Shown: positions 33,020 through 42,489 of the stretch, piece after piece
Layout of the letters: each line of letters begins with the position of its first letter
Position numbering within the stretch: position 1 is the first letter of the stretch
NCBI GenBank assembly: GCA_900104855.1
Contig: FNSS01000001.1
Span: 1,488,001-1,552,000 of the forward strand
DNA length: 64,000 nt
DNA from: Rhizobiales bacterium GAS188
Lineage (GTDB): Bacteria; Pseudomonadota; Alphaproteobacteria; Rhizobiales; Beijerinckiaceae
Direction of reading: 5' to 3'
Notes under the pieces: model-generated
The model's input: only the letters and a program-made list of their open reading frames with translations
Database searches by the model: none
What the model was told of the DNA's origin: nothing
Position numbers and translations under genes: made by a program

Positions 33020-34162
33020 CTAGCGCTCCGCGATCGGCACATAGGCGCGCGGCGCCGGGCCGTGATAGAGGGTCAGCGGCCGGATCAGGATGTTGTTCGC
33101 CGCCTGCTCCAGGCATTGCACGGTCCAGCCGGGCACGCGTCCGATGGCGAAGATCGGCACGAACAGGTCCTGCGGGATGCCGTGCAGGTAGTAGATGACG
33201 CCGGAATAGAAATCGACATTGACGTTGACGCCATGGCGCGCATAGGGCGCCATCGCCTTGACGACACCTTGCAGGATCTCGAACCATTTCGGCTCGCCCA
33301 TCTCCTTCGACAGGCGCTCGACGCCGTCGCGCATATGGCGGGCGCGCGGATCCTCGGTGCGGTAGACGCGGTGGCCGAAGCCGGTGACCGCTTCCTTGGC
33401 GCGCCGCTTGCGCGCCACGTAGTCGGCGGCCTTGTCGGGCTCGCCGATCTCGGTCGCCATCTTCATCACATCCTCGGCGGCCCCGCCATGGGCCGGCCCC
33501 GAGAGCGTCGCGATCGCCGCCGTGACGGCGGCGTGCAGGTCAGCGTCCGTGCCGATCACCACCCGTGCCGCGAAAGAAGAGGCGTTGGAGCCGTGCTCGG
33601 CGTGCAGCACGAGGTCGGTATCCATCAGCCTTGCACTGTCGCGGCTCGGCCGCTCGCCCTTCAGCATGAACAGGAGATTGGCGGCGTGGCCGAGCTCGGC
33701 GTCCGGCGCGATCGGCGCGCGCCCGTTGCGGATATGGTGGTGGGCCGCAACGATCATCGGCACTTGCGAGGTGAGGCGCACGCCCTTGGCGATCATCGCC
33801 TCGCGCGACGCGTCGGCGGCCTGCGGATCGAAACCCGCGAGCGCCGATACCGCGGTGCGCAGCACCGCCATCGGATGCGCGTCCTTGATCTGCGCGATGA
33901 TGTCGGTGACCGCCTGCGGCAGATGGCGCGCCGCCTTCAGCTCGCCCTCGAATGCGGCGAGCTCGGCCGCCTTCGGCAGCTCGCCATGCAGGAGCAGGAA
34001 GGCGGTTTCCTCGAAGCTCGAATGGGCCGCGAGCTCATGGATCGAGTAGCCGCGATAGGAGAGCTCGCCGGCCTTGCCGTCGATGAGGCTCGTCCCCGAG
34101 CGTTCGAAATAGACATCCTTCAAGCCGCGATGGATCTTGATCGTCTGGTCCTGCTCGCTCAT
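33020..34162 (-). CDS. Citrate synthase
   Basis: 380 residues of the short bacterial citrate/2-methylcitrate synthase group. Catalytic residues are visible: His225 (SGPAHGGAAED), His264 (GFGHRVYRTEDPRA) and Asp317 (NVNVDFYSGVIYY), with His190 in AEHGSNASSF. It condenses acetyl-CoA and oxaloacetate. It diverges from pta, whose product is acetyl-CoA, so it may be a pathway-dedicated copy that draws Xsc-derived carbon into the TCA cycle. 2-Methylcitrate synthase activity cannot be excluded. Confidence 0.85.
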   Translation of the reverse strand: MSEQDQTIKIHRGLKDVYFERSGTSLIDGKAGELSYRGYSIHELAAHSSFEETAFLLLHGELPKAAELAAFEGELKAARHLPQAVTDIIAQIKDAHPMAVLRTAVSALAGFDPQAADASREAMIAKGVRLTSQVPMIVAAHHHIRNGRAPIAPDAELGHAANLLFMLKGERPSRDSARLMDTDLVLHAEHGSNASSFAARVVIGTDADLHAAVTAAIATLSGPAHGGAAEDVMKMATEIGEPDKAADYVARKRRAKEAVTGFGHRVYRTEDPRARHMRDGVERLSKEMGEPKWFEILQGVVKAMAPYARHGVNVNVDFYSGVIYYLHGIPQDLFVPIFAIGRVPGWTVQCLEQAANNILIRPLTLYHGPAPRAYVPIAER

Positions 34163-34263
34163 GGCGTCTGGCGCTTTCTCCCGATGGGGCTTGCGGCGAT
34201 AGATGGCGACGACCGGCGAGTTTCGGGCCGCCGGCCGACGGATGAAGGGAGCATCAAGGCCGC

Positions 34264-35277
34264 ATGGACATCCTCGAAGGCTTCAAGGCGCAAGCAAGGC
34301 GCAAGGCCGAGCGCATCGTGCTCCCCGAAGGCGAGGATGCGCGCATTCGCGCCGCCGCCGCCATCCTGGTCCGCGAGCGCCTGGCGCAGCCGGTGCTCAT
34401 CGGCGACCCCGCCGCCATCCTGGCTGCCGCCGCGGATGAGGGCGTGTCGCTCGACGGCGTCGAGATCCTCGATCCCGTGACGAGCCCACATGTGAACGCC
34501 TATGCGCACCGGCTCGCCGCCGCGAGGGAGCGTTTGAGCGAGGCAATGGCGGCGCGCCAGTTGCGCAAGCCCCTTTATTTCGGCGCCATGATGCTCGAAG
34601 CCGGCGATGCGGCGGCAATGGTCGCGGGCGTCGCCCATCCGACAAGACGGGTCATCGAGGCCGGGCTGATGACCGTCGGCCTCGCCGAGGGCATCGCCAA
34701 CCCGTCGAGCTTCATGCTGATGCTGGTGCAAGAACATAATCACGCACAGGGGCATGGTCCCTCCCGGCCCTTCATCTATGCGGATTGCGCCGTCACCGTC
34801 GACCCCTCCCCCGAGGAGCTTGCCGATATCGCCATCGCTTCGGCCCGCAACGCCAAGGTGCTCATCGGCGAGGAGCCCCGCGTCGCGCTCTTGTCCTTCT
34901 CGACCAAGGGCAGCGCCCAGCATCCCCATGTCGACAAGGTCAGGCGCGCGCTCGCTCTGGTGCGGTATCGCGAACCGTCGCTCGCCATCGACGGCGAATT
35001 GCAGGCGGATGCGGCGCTCTCGCCCGAGGTCGCGGCGCGCAAGCTGAAAGAGCCGAGCCCGGTCGCCGGCAAGGCCAATGTGCTCGTCTTCCCGGATCTC
35101 GACGCGGCCAATATCGCCTACAAGCTGACCCAATATATGGGTGGAGCGCGGGCGCTCGGCCCCTTCCTGCAAGGTTTCGCCAAGCCGCTCAGCGACCTGT
35201 CGCGCGGCGCGAGCGTCGACGACATCGTCTCGACGAGCGTAGTGGTGCTGGCGATGGCCGGCAGCGCCGACCGGTAA
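34264..35277 (+). CDS. pta: Phosphate acetyltransferase
   Basis: 337 residues, the single-domain Pta form. Segments typical of the family: [12 protein letters not shown] at the N-terminus, [22 protein letters not shown]-like [33 protein letters not shown] and [20 protein letters not shown]. It converts acetyl phosphate and CoA to acetyl-CoA. It is convergent with tauE/xsc and divergent from citrate synthase, consistent with handling the acetyl phosphate produced by Xsc. Confidence 0.92.
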   Translation: MDILEGFKAQARRKAERIVLPEGEDARIRAAAAILVRERLAQPVLIGDPAAILAAAADEGVSLDGVEILDPVTSPHVNAYAHRLAAARERLSEAMAARQLRKPLYFGAMMLEAGDAAAMVAGVAHPTRRVIEAGLMTVGLAEGIANPSSFMLMLVQEHNHAQGHGPSRPFIYADCAVTVDPSPEELADIAIASARNAKVLIGEEPRVALLSFSTKGSAQHPHVDKVRRALALVRYREPSLAIDGELQADAALSPEVAARKLKEPSPVAGKANVLVFPDLDAANIAYKLTQYMGGARALGPFLQGFAKPLSDLSRGASVDDIVSTSVVVLAMAGSADR

Positions 35278-35288
35278 GGCCTCCGTCA

Positions 35289-36107
35289 TCAGACGAGCCC
35301 CGACGCCCGCACCAAGCCGACCAGCGCCAGCCCGATCAAAAGGTAGAGCGTATGGCGGCGGAACTGCTCGGGGCTCGCCGAGAGGAAATGCCGGCCGCCG
35401 AGGACAAGGCCGATGACGAGGCCCGGCAGGCAGATGAGCGCGAGCGCCAGCGTGTCCCATCCGACCACGCCCTGGCGCACCATCAGCGAGATGGTGATGA
35501 TGTCGAGGGGGAAAAAATAGGCGATGAAGGTCGCCCGCATGACGGCAGGCGCGACGCCGCTCGCCGCAAGGAACAGCGCCACCGGCAAGCCGCCCATCGC
35601 GGTTGCGCCGTTGGCGAGGCCGGAGACGCCTCCGACCGCGATATCGCCCGGTGCGCCGAGCTGACGCTTCAACACATAGCCGGCGAGCAAGGCGCCGCAG
35701 CAGGCGAGCAGCAGCGCCGCGATCACGAGGCGCAGCAGATCGGGGCTCGCAATGCCCAGCACCGCGACGCCGAAAGGCGTGCCGATCACCGCGCCCGCCA
35801 GCAGCAGCCCGACGCGGCGCCAATCGACCTGTCGCCAGACGCTCGTCGCCTGCAGCAGGCTGGCGCTCAGCTCGAGCAGCATCGTGACCGCGACCGGCAC
35901 GGCCGGCGGTGCGACGAGGGACCAGGTCGCCACCAGCAGCGCCGAGAAGCCGAAGCCCGAATAGCCGCGCGCAAAGCCCGCGACGAGCAGGCCCACCGCC
36001 ATCACGGCGAGCGCCGGCCCCGTGGCCCAAGGTGCCGAAAGGATCGGCGCGGAAAAGATCGGCGCCGCGCAGATGCCGGCCGGCAGGAAAGACGAGCACG
36101 CCATCAT
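35289..36107 (-). CDS. tauE: TauE/SafE-family sulfite exporter
   Basis: 272 residues with eight hydrophobic segments. The family signature repeats are visible: VAGFARGYSGFGFSALLVA in the first half and AVGGVSGLANGATAMGG in the second, with GAVIGTPFGVAVL and GLVLGGRHF following each. It is 34 bp downstream of xsc on the same strand. The family exports sulfite or other small sulfur/organic anions, so here it likely removes the sulfite made by Xsc. Two adjacent ATGs are possible starts. Confidence 0.85.
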   Translation of the reverse strand: MMACSSFLPAGICAAPIFSAPILSAPWATGPALAVMAVGLLVAGFARGYSGFGFSALLVATWSLVAPPAVPVAVTMLLELSASLLQATSVWRQVDWRRVGLLLAGAVIGTPFGVAVLGIASPDLLRLVIAALLLACCGALLAGYVLKRQLGAPGDIAVGGVSGLANGATAMGGLPVALFLAASGVAPAVMRATFIAYFFPLDIITISLMVRQGVVGWDTLALALICLPGLVIGLVLGGRHFLSASPEQFRRHTLYLLIGLALVGLVRASGLV

Positions 36108-36141
36108 GCTGCCGGCGCGCCGCGGCGCCCTCCCCGAGATC

Positions 36142-37860
36142 TCAGTCGACGCTGAGCGCGGCGTATTTGTCGAGAAGCCGCTTCGGCTTCTTCAGGGCGT
36201 CGCGCCGGAAGGGGTCGCCGAGCTCCTCGGTGACCATCACCTCGACCACCGTGCAATGCTCATTGGCGACCGCCTGGCGCAGCGCATCGCCGAGCTTGTC
36301 GGGATGATCGACCTTGATGCCCTTGGCGCCCATCGACTGGGCGATGCCGGCAAAGCTCGGATTGTCGAGATTGGTGCCGATGAAGCGATCGGCATAATAG
36401 TCGATCTGGTTCTTCTTCTCGGCGCCCCATTGGCCGTTGTTGAAGACGACGGCGATGGCCGGGATCTTCTCGCGCACGCAGGTCAGGGTCTCCTGCAAGC
36501 TCATGCCCCAGGCGCCGTCGCCCACATAAGCGATGGCCGGCCGGTCGGGCGCCGCGACCTTGGCGCCGATCGCAGTCGGGAAGGCGTAGCCGCAATTGCC
36601 GAAGCTCATGGCGGCGAAGAAGCTGTTCGGCCGTTCGAAGCGCAGATAGCTGTTCGACACCGAGCAGATATTGCCGATATCGGTCGTCACCATGGCGTTC
36701 GACGGCATCGCCTTCTCGAGCTCGCGCAAGGCGCGGCGCGGGCTGATCGGCGTGCCGCCGCTCTGGCCCCATGTGTCGAGCTCGGCTTCCCAGGCATGCT
36801 TCTGCGCCTTGATCTCGGCGAGGCGCTGATCGCGATTGGCGCGCGCCGCCACCTCGACATTGCCGGTCTGCAGCCGGTTCATGATCTCGGCGGTCGCTGC
36901 CGGCGCATCGCCGCAGACCCCGACCGAGGCCTGCTTGACGAGGCCGATGCGGCGCGGATTGGCCTCGATCTGGATGAGCTTTGCGCCTTTCGGCCAATAA
37001 TCGAGCCCGTGCTGCGGCAAGGTGCCGAACGGACCAAGCCGGGTGCCGATCGCCAGGACGACATCGGCCTGCGCCAGGAGCTTCATGGCCGCCTTCGAGC
37101 CCTGATAGCCGATCGGCCCGCACCAGAGCGGGTGGCTCTTCGGGAAGGAATCATTATGCAGATAGGTGTTGATCACCGGCGCCGAGAGATATTCGGCGAG
37201 CTTGATCACCTCGCCCACGCCGTCGGCCATCACCACCCCGCCGCCGGAGAGGATCACCGGGAATTTCGCCGAAGCCAGCAGCTTCACGGCCGCGTCGAGG
37301 CTCTCCGGACCGCCGGCGCCGCGCTCGACCCGGATGGGCTTCGCGATCGTGGCGTCGAACTCGCCATAGAACAGGTCGCGCGGGATGTTGAACTGGGTCG
37401 GGCCGCGCTCGAGCATCGCGTAGTCGAAGCAGCGCGACAAAAGCTCGGGGATGCGCGCCTGATTGGCGCAATGCACCTGGTATTTGGTGATCTTCTCGAA
37501 GAAGGGGAGCTGCTCGGCCTCCTGGAAGCCGCCGAGCCCTTGCGTGTTCGTGCCGGTTTCGGGCGTGATCATCACCACTGGCGAATGGGCCCAATAGGCG
37601 GCAGCGATCGCGGTGACGAAATTGGTGATGCCCGGACCATTCTGGGCGATGCAGACGCCATGGCGACCGCTGGCACGGCTGAAGCCGTCCGCCATATGGC
37701 CGGCGCCTTGCTCATGGGCGACCGAGATGAAGCGGATGCCGGCTGCCTCGAACAGGTCGAGCGCATCCATATAGGCCGAGCCGACGATGCCGAACACATG
37801 CGAGACACCCTGCGCGGCGAGCGTTTCGACGAAGGCCTCGCTGGCAGACATCTTGGTCAT
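36142..37860 (-). CDS. xsc: Sulfoacetaldehyde acetyltransferase
   Basis: 572 residues, a thiamine-diphosphate enzyme. It shares the Xsc-specific features: SEAFVETLAAQGVSHVFGIV with catalytic Glu50, MADGFSRASG, IAQNGPGITNFVTAI-type loop, GGFQEAEQLPFFEKI, SHPLWCGPIGYQGSKAAM, YVGDGAWGMSLQETLT (ThDP/Mg site), NNGQWGAEKKNQIDYY and the C-terminal GDPFRRDALKKPKR. It converts sulfoacetaldehyde and phosphate to acetyl phosphate and sulfite. Pta, TauE and a TauR-type regulator flank it. Confidence 0.93.
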   Translation of the reverse strand: MTKMSASEAFVETLAAQGVSHVFGIVGSAYMDALDLFEAAGIRFISVAHEQGAGHMADGFSRASGRHGVCIAQNGPGITNFVTAIAAAYWAHSPVVMITPETGTNTQGLGGFQEAEQLPFFEKITKYQVHCANQARIPELLSRCFDYAMLERGPTQFNIPRDLFYGEFDATIAKPIRVERGAGGPESLDAAVKLLASAKFPVILSGGGVVMADGVGEVIKLAEYLSAPVINTYLHNDSFPKSHPLWCGPIGYQGSKAAMKLLAQADVVLAIGTRLGPFGTLPQHGLDYWPKGAKLIQIEANPRRIGLVKQASVGVCGDAPAATAEIMNRLQTGNVEVAARANRDQRLAEIKAQKHAWEAELDTWGQSGGTPISPRRALRELEKAMPSNAMVTTDIGNICSVSNSYLRFERPNSFFAAMSFGNCGYAFPTAIGAKVAAPDRPAIAYVGDGAWGMSLQETLTCVREKIPAIAVVFNNGQWGAEKKNQIDYYADRFIGTNLDNPSFAGIAQSMGAKGIKVDHPDKLGDALRQAVANEHCTVVEVMVTEELGDPFRRDALKKPKRLLDKYAALSVD

Positions 37861-37942
37861 GGCGTCAAATCTCCCGCATCGTTGTGGCACCACCGTAGCG
37901 GCGCGGCGTCACGCCACACTAGTGCCAACGCCCGATGATCGG

Positions 37943-37951
37943 TTGCGCCAG
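37943..37951 (-). promoter_or_regulatory. Single CTGGCGCAA box upstream of xsc
   Basis: On the minus strand CTGGCGCAA lies about 85-95 bp before the xsc start, resembling the first unit of the array at 29598. A TTGGCAC...TGGC pair (37924-37908 or so) has sigma-54-like GG/GC spacing but lacks the full -12 motif. Both are weak on their own. Confidence 0.25.
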
Positions 37952-37963
37952 CCCCGAGCTCAC

Positions 37964-38022
37964 GATGCCGGCTGGAAGCCGGCGGTCCGGCTGGCTTGGA
38001 CCGCCGGCTTCCAGCCGGCAAC
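37964..38022. repeat. GCCGGCTGGAAGCCGGC palindromic repeat
   Basis: GATGCCGGCTGGAAGCCGGC and its complement GCCGGCTTCCAGCCGGCAAC face each other around GGTCCGGCTGGCTTGGACC, making a strong hairpin between tauR and xsc. The same GCCGGCTTCCAGCCGGCAAC unit recurs at 45829-45848. Confidence 0.8.
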
Positions 38023-38027
38023 TGCTT

Positions 38028-39572
38028 TCACTCCCCGAGGCTGCGCATGGCCTGGCCGAGCGCCACGATGCCGGCCTCGATGCGCTCGCGCGAGATCGAG
38101 GCGAAGCCGAGGCGGAGATAATTGCGCGGCGGGTCGGCGCCCATGAAGAACACGTCGCCGGGCTCGATCAGCACGCCGCGTTTCTCGGCTTCCTGCGCCA
38201 GAGCGAAGCTGTCGAGGGAGGCCGGCCCTTCGAGCCAGTAGCTCGAGGCGCCGGGGCCACGCAGGCGGCGAAAGCGCGGCAGATGCCGCTCGAGCGCATC
38301 CTCGATGAGCTCGGCGCGCTCGTTCAAGGCATGGGTGACGCGGCGCAGATGCGATTTGTAGTGGCCGAGCCCCAAGAACAGGGCGGCGGCGCGCTGGTTG
38401 TTGGACGGGGGATGGCGCAGCATCAGCCGCCGCAGCGCCCTGAGCTCACGGGCGACGGGCGCCGGCGCAATCATGTAGCCCAGCCGCAATCCGGGCGCGA
38501 GGATTTTTGAGAAGCTGCCGACATAGATGACGCGGCCATCCGTATCGAGGCTGCGCAAGGCCGGCGCGCCATGGCTCTCGCCGGACAATTCGGATTCGTA
38601 GCCGTCCTCGATGATCACCACATCATGCTGGCGCGCGAGCTCGAGCAGGCGTTCGCGGCGCGGCAGCGGCATGGTCACCGTGGTCGGGCATTGATGCGCG
38701 GTGGTGACGTAGACATAGTCGCAACCGGCGACCTCCGGCGAGGGGATCAGCCCGTTGCGGTCGATGGCGAGCGGCGTCACCTTGTCGCTGATCATGCCGA
38801 ATATGTTGCGCGCATCCGGATAGCCCGGATTCTCGACACCGATGCGCGTCTCCTTGCGCAGCAGCAGCTGGGCCAGCATGAACAGCGCCTGCTGGGCTCC
38901 GACCGTGACGATGATCTCCTCGGGCGGCGCGAAAATGCCGGCCCGCGGCAGGACATGCACGCGCAACTGATCGATCAGCTCGGGGTCGTCGCCGTCGATC
39001 AGGTCGCGCGCCCAGTTCTGGATCTCGAGCACGCTCAAGGCGCCGCGCGCGCTTTCGCGCCAGTCATTGGTGGGAAACAGCGACGGATCGAACTGGCCGT
39101 AGAGGAAGGGGAAGGGGTAGCGCAGCCAATCGAGCTGCTTGACGATATTGCGCTGCTTGGAGGGGAGGAGCTCGAAGCGGCTGCCCCAATCTGGCCCCGC
39201 CGCCGTCAAGGCAGGCGGAGCCGCCCGGACATGGGAGGAGGTGTTCGCGAGATCGAGATCGGCGACGAAATAGCCGCTGCGCTCATGCGAAGCGAGGAAG
39301 CCCTCATCGACCAGCTGGCGATAGGCGAGGACGACGGTGTTGCGCGCCACGCCGAGCGCGGCGGCCAGCTCGCGGCTCGACGGCATGCGGGCATTGGCGA
39401 CGAGGCGACGCTCCTCGATCGCGGCGACGATCATCTGCCGGATCTGGACCTGCAGCGATCTCTGGCTTTGGGCGAAGTTGCGGAACAGCACGCCCCAATT
39501 GAAGCCGCTCTCGCCAGGTTCTTTCTGGCGGGCGGCCTCTTGTCGATCGGTGGCGGCGATCGCGTGATCCAA
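38028..39572 (-). CDS. tauR: MocR/GabR-type regulator, TauR-like
   Basis: 514 residues if read from TTG 39572, which has AGAGGAT 10 nt upstream. No ATG or GTG lies near the domain start, and the frame continues far upstream as an antisense artefact of sauU. A GntR winged helix covers about 40-95 (ANARMPSSRELAAALGVARN). An aminotransferase-like domain covers about 130-510, with PLP-binding Lys356 in GSFSKILAPGLRLGY and VTVGAQQALFMLAQLL. MocR proteins use PLP-amino compounds as signals; TauR activates taurine genes. It sits between xsc and the divergent sauU-like gene. Confidence 0.85.
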   Translation of the reverse strand: MDHAIAATDRQEAARQKEPGESGFNWGVLFRNFAQSQRSLQVQIRQMIVAAIEERRLVANARMPSSRELAAALGVARNTVVLAYRQLVDEGFLASHERSGYFVADLDLANTSSHVRAAPPALTAAGPDWGSRFELLPSKQRNIVKQLDWLRYPFPFLYGQFDPSLFPTNDWRESARGALSVLEIQNWARDLIDGDDPELIDQLRVHVLPRAGIFAPPEEIIVTVGAQQALFMLAQLLLRKETRIGVENPGYPDARNIFGMISDKVTPLAIDRNGLIPSPEVAGCDYVYVTTAHQCPTTVTMPLPRRERLLELARQHDVVIIEDGYESELSGESHGAPALRSLDTDGRVIYVGSFSKILAPGLRLGYMIAPAPVARELRALRRLMLRHPPSNNQRAAALFLGLGHYKSHLRRVTHALNERAELIEDALERHLPRFRRLRGPGASSYWLEGPASLDSFALAQEAEKRGVLIEPGDVFFMGADPPRNYLRLGFASISRERIEAGIVALGQAMRSLGE

Positions 39573-39597
39573 GCGAAAACGATCCTCTGGCTCTATA

Positions 39598-39663
39598 GCC
39601 GGTCCAAATCTGCGCCATATTGGGTCCAGTTCGTGGCTTTGCGCAAGCACAGTTTGCGTCCAC
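39598..39663 (-). promoter_or_regulatory. CTGGACYCAA-type direct repeats between tauR and sauU
   Basis: On the minus strand: GTGGACGCAA (39663-39654), CTGGACCCAA (39629-39620) and TTGGACCGGC (39607-39598). Spacings of 34 and about 22 bp put them on one helix face. The middle one is identical to a unit of the 29.6 kb array. This is the expected place for TauR autoregulation and for control of the sau genes. Confidence 0.45.
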
Positions 39664-39737
39664 GATAGAACGAACCCGCGAGGCAAGCAGCGCCTCGACA
39701 TGAGCGGGACGACAAACAGGCGTTGAGGGAGCGCGGC

Positions 39738-41048
39738 ATGGACGTTGCGACCGAAGCCGTCGGCTCGAGGCCGCGCACGGCCCCGCGCCCGAGATGGATG
39801 CGCGCCCGCTTCGCGGTGCTGCTGTCGCTCTCGCTGATGTATTTCATCGCCTATATCGACCGCACCAACATCTCGGTCGCCGCCCCCTTGATCGCCAAGG
39901 AGCTCGGCATCGACAAGACCCAGCTCGGCTTCATCTTCTCGATCTTCGCCTATCCCTACACGGTGATGCAGATCACCGGTGGCTGGCTCGCCGACCGCTA
40001 CGGGCCGCGGCTCGTGCTGTTCCTGCTCTGCGTCATCTGGTCGATCGCCACCTTGCTGACCGGCGCCGTCGCCGGCGCCCTCTCGCTCATCCTGGTGCGT
40101 ATCGTCGTCGGCATCGGCGAAGGCGGTGCCTTCCCGGCCGCAACCCGGGCCATGACCTTCTGGTTCCCGCCGCAGGAGCGCGGCTTGGCGCAAGGGGTGA
40201 CGCATAGTTTCGCGCGCCTCGGCGGGGCTGTGGCGCCGCCCCTGGTGATCGGCATCGTGACGCTGTGGGGATGGCGCGCCGCTTTCGTGACGCTTGGCCT
40301 GATGAGCGCCGCATGGGCCGTCTGGTGGTGGTTCTCGTTCCGGGACACGCCGCTGCAGAAGCGCAATGTCTCGCTGCAGGAGCTCGACGAGATCGGCATT
40401 CCGGCTGCGAAGGCCGCGAGCGAGAACACGCCCTGGCGCGCCATGATCTCGCGCATGTGGCTCGTGACCTTCGTCGATTTCTGCTATGGCTGGTCGCTGT
40501 GGGTGTTCCTGACCTGGCTGCCGACCTATCTCTACGAGGCACGCGGCTTCGATCTCGCCAAGATGGCGCTCTTCACTTCCTTGCCGCTCGCGGCCGGCGT
40601 CGTCGGCGACACGCTGGGCGGGGTGCTCTCGGACCGCCTCTATCGGGCGACGGGCAATCTGCGCCTGGCACGCTGCAGCCTGCTGGTGGTCGGGCTCGTC
40701 GGCGCGCTGGTCTTCCTGGTGCCTGCGATCCTGACGCAGGAGCCGGTCTATGCCGTCTATGGCCTGACCGCCTCCTTCTTCTGCCTCGAATTGACGAACG
40801 CGGTCTTGTGGTCGTTGCCGATCGACATCGCCGGGCGCTATGCCGGCACGGCGGGCGGCATGATGAATACCGGTTTCGGCGTCGCCGGCATGGTCTCTCC
40901 GCTGGTGTTCGGCTTCCTCATCACGCAGACCGGGAGCTATGTCGGCCCCTTCGCCATCACCGGAGGGCTCTTGGCGATCGGCGCGATCGCGGCCCTGTTC
41001 ATCGATCCGAACCGCAAGGTCGACGAGGCGATGACTGGTGCCCGATGA
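39738..41048 (+). CDS. sauU: MFS anion:cation symporter, probable sulfoacetate carrier (SauU-like)
   Basis: 436 residues with twelve hydrophobic segments; GAGGGAG lies 6 nt before ATG 39738. It has the ACS-family pattern (LMYFIAYIDRTNISVAAPLI, GGWLADRYGPRLVL, GIGEGGAFPAATRAM). The family carries organic anions. First gene of an MFS-SauS-SauT operon beside xsc/tauR, matching the sauSTU gene content of Cupriavidus. The substrate is inferred from that context. Confidence 0.75.
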   Translation: MDVATEAVGSRPRTAPRPRWMRARFAVLLSLSLMYFIAYIDRTNISVAAPLIAKELGIDKTQLGFIFSIFAYPYTVMQITGGWLADRYGPRLVLFLLCVIWSIATLLTGAVAGALSLILVRIVVGIGEGGAFPAATRAMTFWFPPQERGLAQGVTHSFARLGGAVAPPLVIGIVTLWGWRAAFVTLGLMSAAWAVWWWFSFRDTPLQKRNVSLQELDEIGIPAAKAASENTPWRAMISRMWLVTFVDFCYGWSLWVFLTWLPTYLYEARGFDLAKMALFTSLPLAAGVVGDTLGGVLSDRLYRATGNLRLARCSLLVVGLVGALVFLVPAILTQEPVYAVYGLTASFFCLELTNAVLWSLPIDIAGRYAGTAGGMMNTGFGVAGMVSPLVFGFLITQTGSYVGPFAITGGLLAIGAIAALFIDPNRKVDEAMTGAR

Positions 41049-41067
41049 ACGGAAAGGATCGCTGACG

Positions 41068-42489
41068 GTGTTGGATCGGAAGTCAGACAAGAGCGAGGTG
41101 GCGGCGCTGATCGCCGCCCTCATGGAGCGGGGGCGGCGCGCCCAGAAGATCGCCGCCGGCTACGACCAAGAGATGACGGATCTGCTGGTCGCGGCCGCCG
41201 GTTGGGCCATCATGGAGCCGTCGCGCAACCGCGAATTGGCCGAGCTCGCCATTGCCGAGACGGGGCTCGGCAATGTGCAGGACAAGATCGCCAAGAACCA
41301 TCGCAAGACGCTCGGCCTGTTGCGCGACCTTAAGGGCGCACGCTCGGTCGGCATCATCGCCGAGGCGCCCGAGACCGGCATCGTCGAGATCGCGCGGCCG
41401 GTCGGCGTGGTCGCCGCCATCACGCCCTCGACCAATCCGGGCGCGACGCCCGCAAACAAGATCATCAATGCGCTGAAGGGCCGCAATGCCGTGATCCTCG
41501 CGCCCTCCCCCAAGGGCTGGGGCGTCTGCGCCAGGCTCGCAGCCTTCATCCATGCCGAATTCGACAAGATCGGCGCGCCGCACGACCTGGTGCAGCTGCT
41601 GCCCGCCCCGGTCACCAAGGAGGCGACGCTGGAATTGATGCGCCGGGCGGATCTCGTGGTGGCGACCGGATCGCAGGCGAATATCCGGGCCGCCTATGCG
41701 AGCGGCACCCCGGCCTTCGGGGTCGGCGCCGGCAATGTGGCGGGCATCGTCGATGGCAGCGCCGATCTCGCGCTCGCGGCCGAGATGATCGCCCGCTCCA
41801 AGACCTTCGACAATGCGACGAGCTGCTCATCGGAGAACAGCCTCATCCTCGACGCCGCGATCCATGAGCCCATGCTGGCGGCGCTCGCCCGCCAAGGCGG
41901 CGTGCTGCTCGACGCGAGTGAGCGCGAGCGTCTGCAAGCCGCGCTCTTCGCCGGCGGCAAGCTCGCGCCCGGACTGATCGCCAAGGACGCGCCCTTCATC
42001 GCCGCGAGCGCCGGGCTCGATCATCCGCGCCTGCGCGACGCCCGTTTCCTGATGGTGACGGAGAGCGGCTTTGGGCCCGAGCATCCCTTCTCGGGCGAGA
42101 AGCTGTCGACCGTGCTCGCTCTCTACCGCGCCGAGAGCTTCGAGGACGCGATGCGCATCGTCGAGGGCATCTATGCGTATCAGGGCGCGGGGCATTCGGT
42201 CGGCTTGCATAGCCGGAACGAGGCGCAGGCGGTCGAGCTCGGCTTGCGGCTTCCGGTGGCGCGCGTGATCGTCAACCAGGCCCATTGCATCGCGACCGGC
42301 GGCAGTTTCGATAACGGCCTGCCCTTCTCTCTCTCGATGGGCTGCGGCAGCTGGGGCCGCAACAGCTCGACCGACAATCTGAATTTCCGCCATTTCCTCA
42401 ACATCACCCGCATCTCGCGCCGCATCCCGGAACGCATTCCCGACGAGGCTGAGATCTTCAGCGCCTATTTCGCGCGGGCGGGCCGATGA
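41068..42489 (+). CDS. sauS: CoA-acylating aldehyde dehydrogenase, SauS-like
   Basis: 473 residues from GTG 41068, preceded by GAAAGGA; an earlier in-frame GTG (41038) overlaps the previous gene. Domain pattern of acylating aldehyde dehydrogenases: PVGVVAAITPSTNP, NAVILAPSPKGWG, VVATGSQANIRAAYASG, GVGAGNVAG and catalytic Cys253 in FDNATSCSSEN. Sulfoacetaldehyde dehydrogenase (SauS) would reduce sulfoacetyl-CoA to sulfoacetaldehyde for Xsc. Other acylating dehydrogenases (EutE, PduP) share the fold, but the operon favours SauS. Confidence 0.8.
   Translation: MLDRKSDKSEVAALIAALMERGRRAQKIAAGYDQEMTDLLVAAAGWAIMEPSRNRELAELAIAETGLGNVQDKIAKNHRKTLGLLRDLKGARSVGIIAEAPETGIVEIARPVGVVAAITPSTNPGATPANKIINALKGRNAVILAPSPKGWGVCARLAAFIHAEFDKIGAPHDLVQLLPAPVTKEATLELMRRADLVVATGSQANIRAAYASGTPAFGVGAGNVAGIVDGSADLALAAEMIARSKTFDNATSCSSENSLILDAAIHEPMLAALARQGGVLLDASERERLQAALFAGGKLAPGLIAKDAPFIAASAGLDHPRLRDARFLMVTESGFGPEHPFSGEKLSTVLALYRAESFEDAMRIVEGIYAYQGAGHSVGLHSRNEAQAVELGLRLPVARVIVNQAHCIATGGSFDNGLPFSLSMGCGSWGRNSSTDNLNFRHFLNITRISRRIPERIPDEAEIFSAYFARAGR

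Noticed and set aside
37905-37925. Sigma-54 promoter upstream of xsc
   Set aside because: GG/GC spacing is right but the -12 TTGC element is absent; not strong enough to call.
36022-37938. A 638-codon plus-strand open frame
   Set aside because: Antisense to xsc, which is unambiguous.
39573-41123. N-terminal extension of the MocR/TauR frame
   Set aside because: The frame continues over 500 codons upstream, but this part is antisense to sauU and lacks any domain. The TTG at 39572 with an RBS is preferred.
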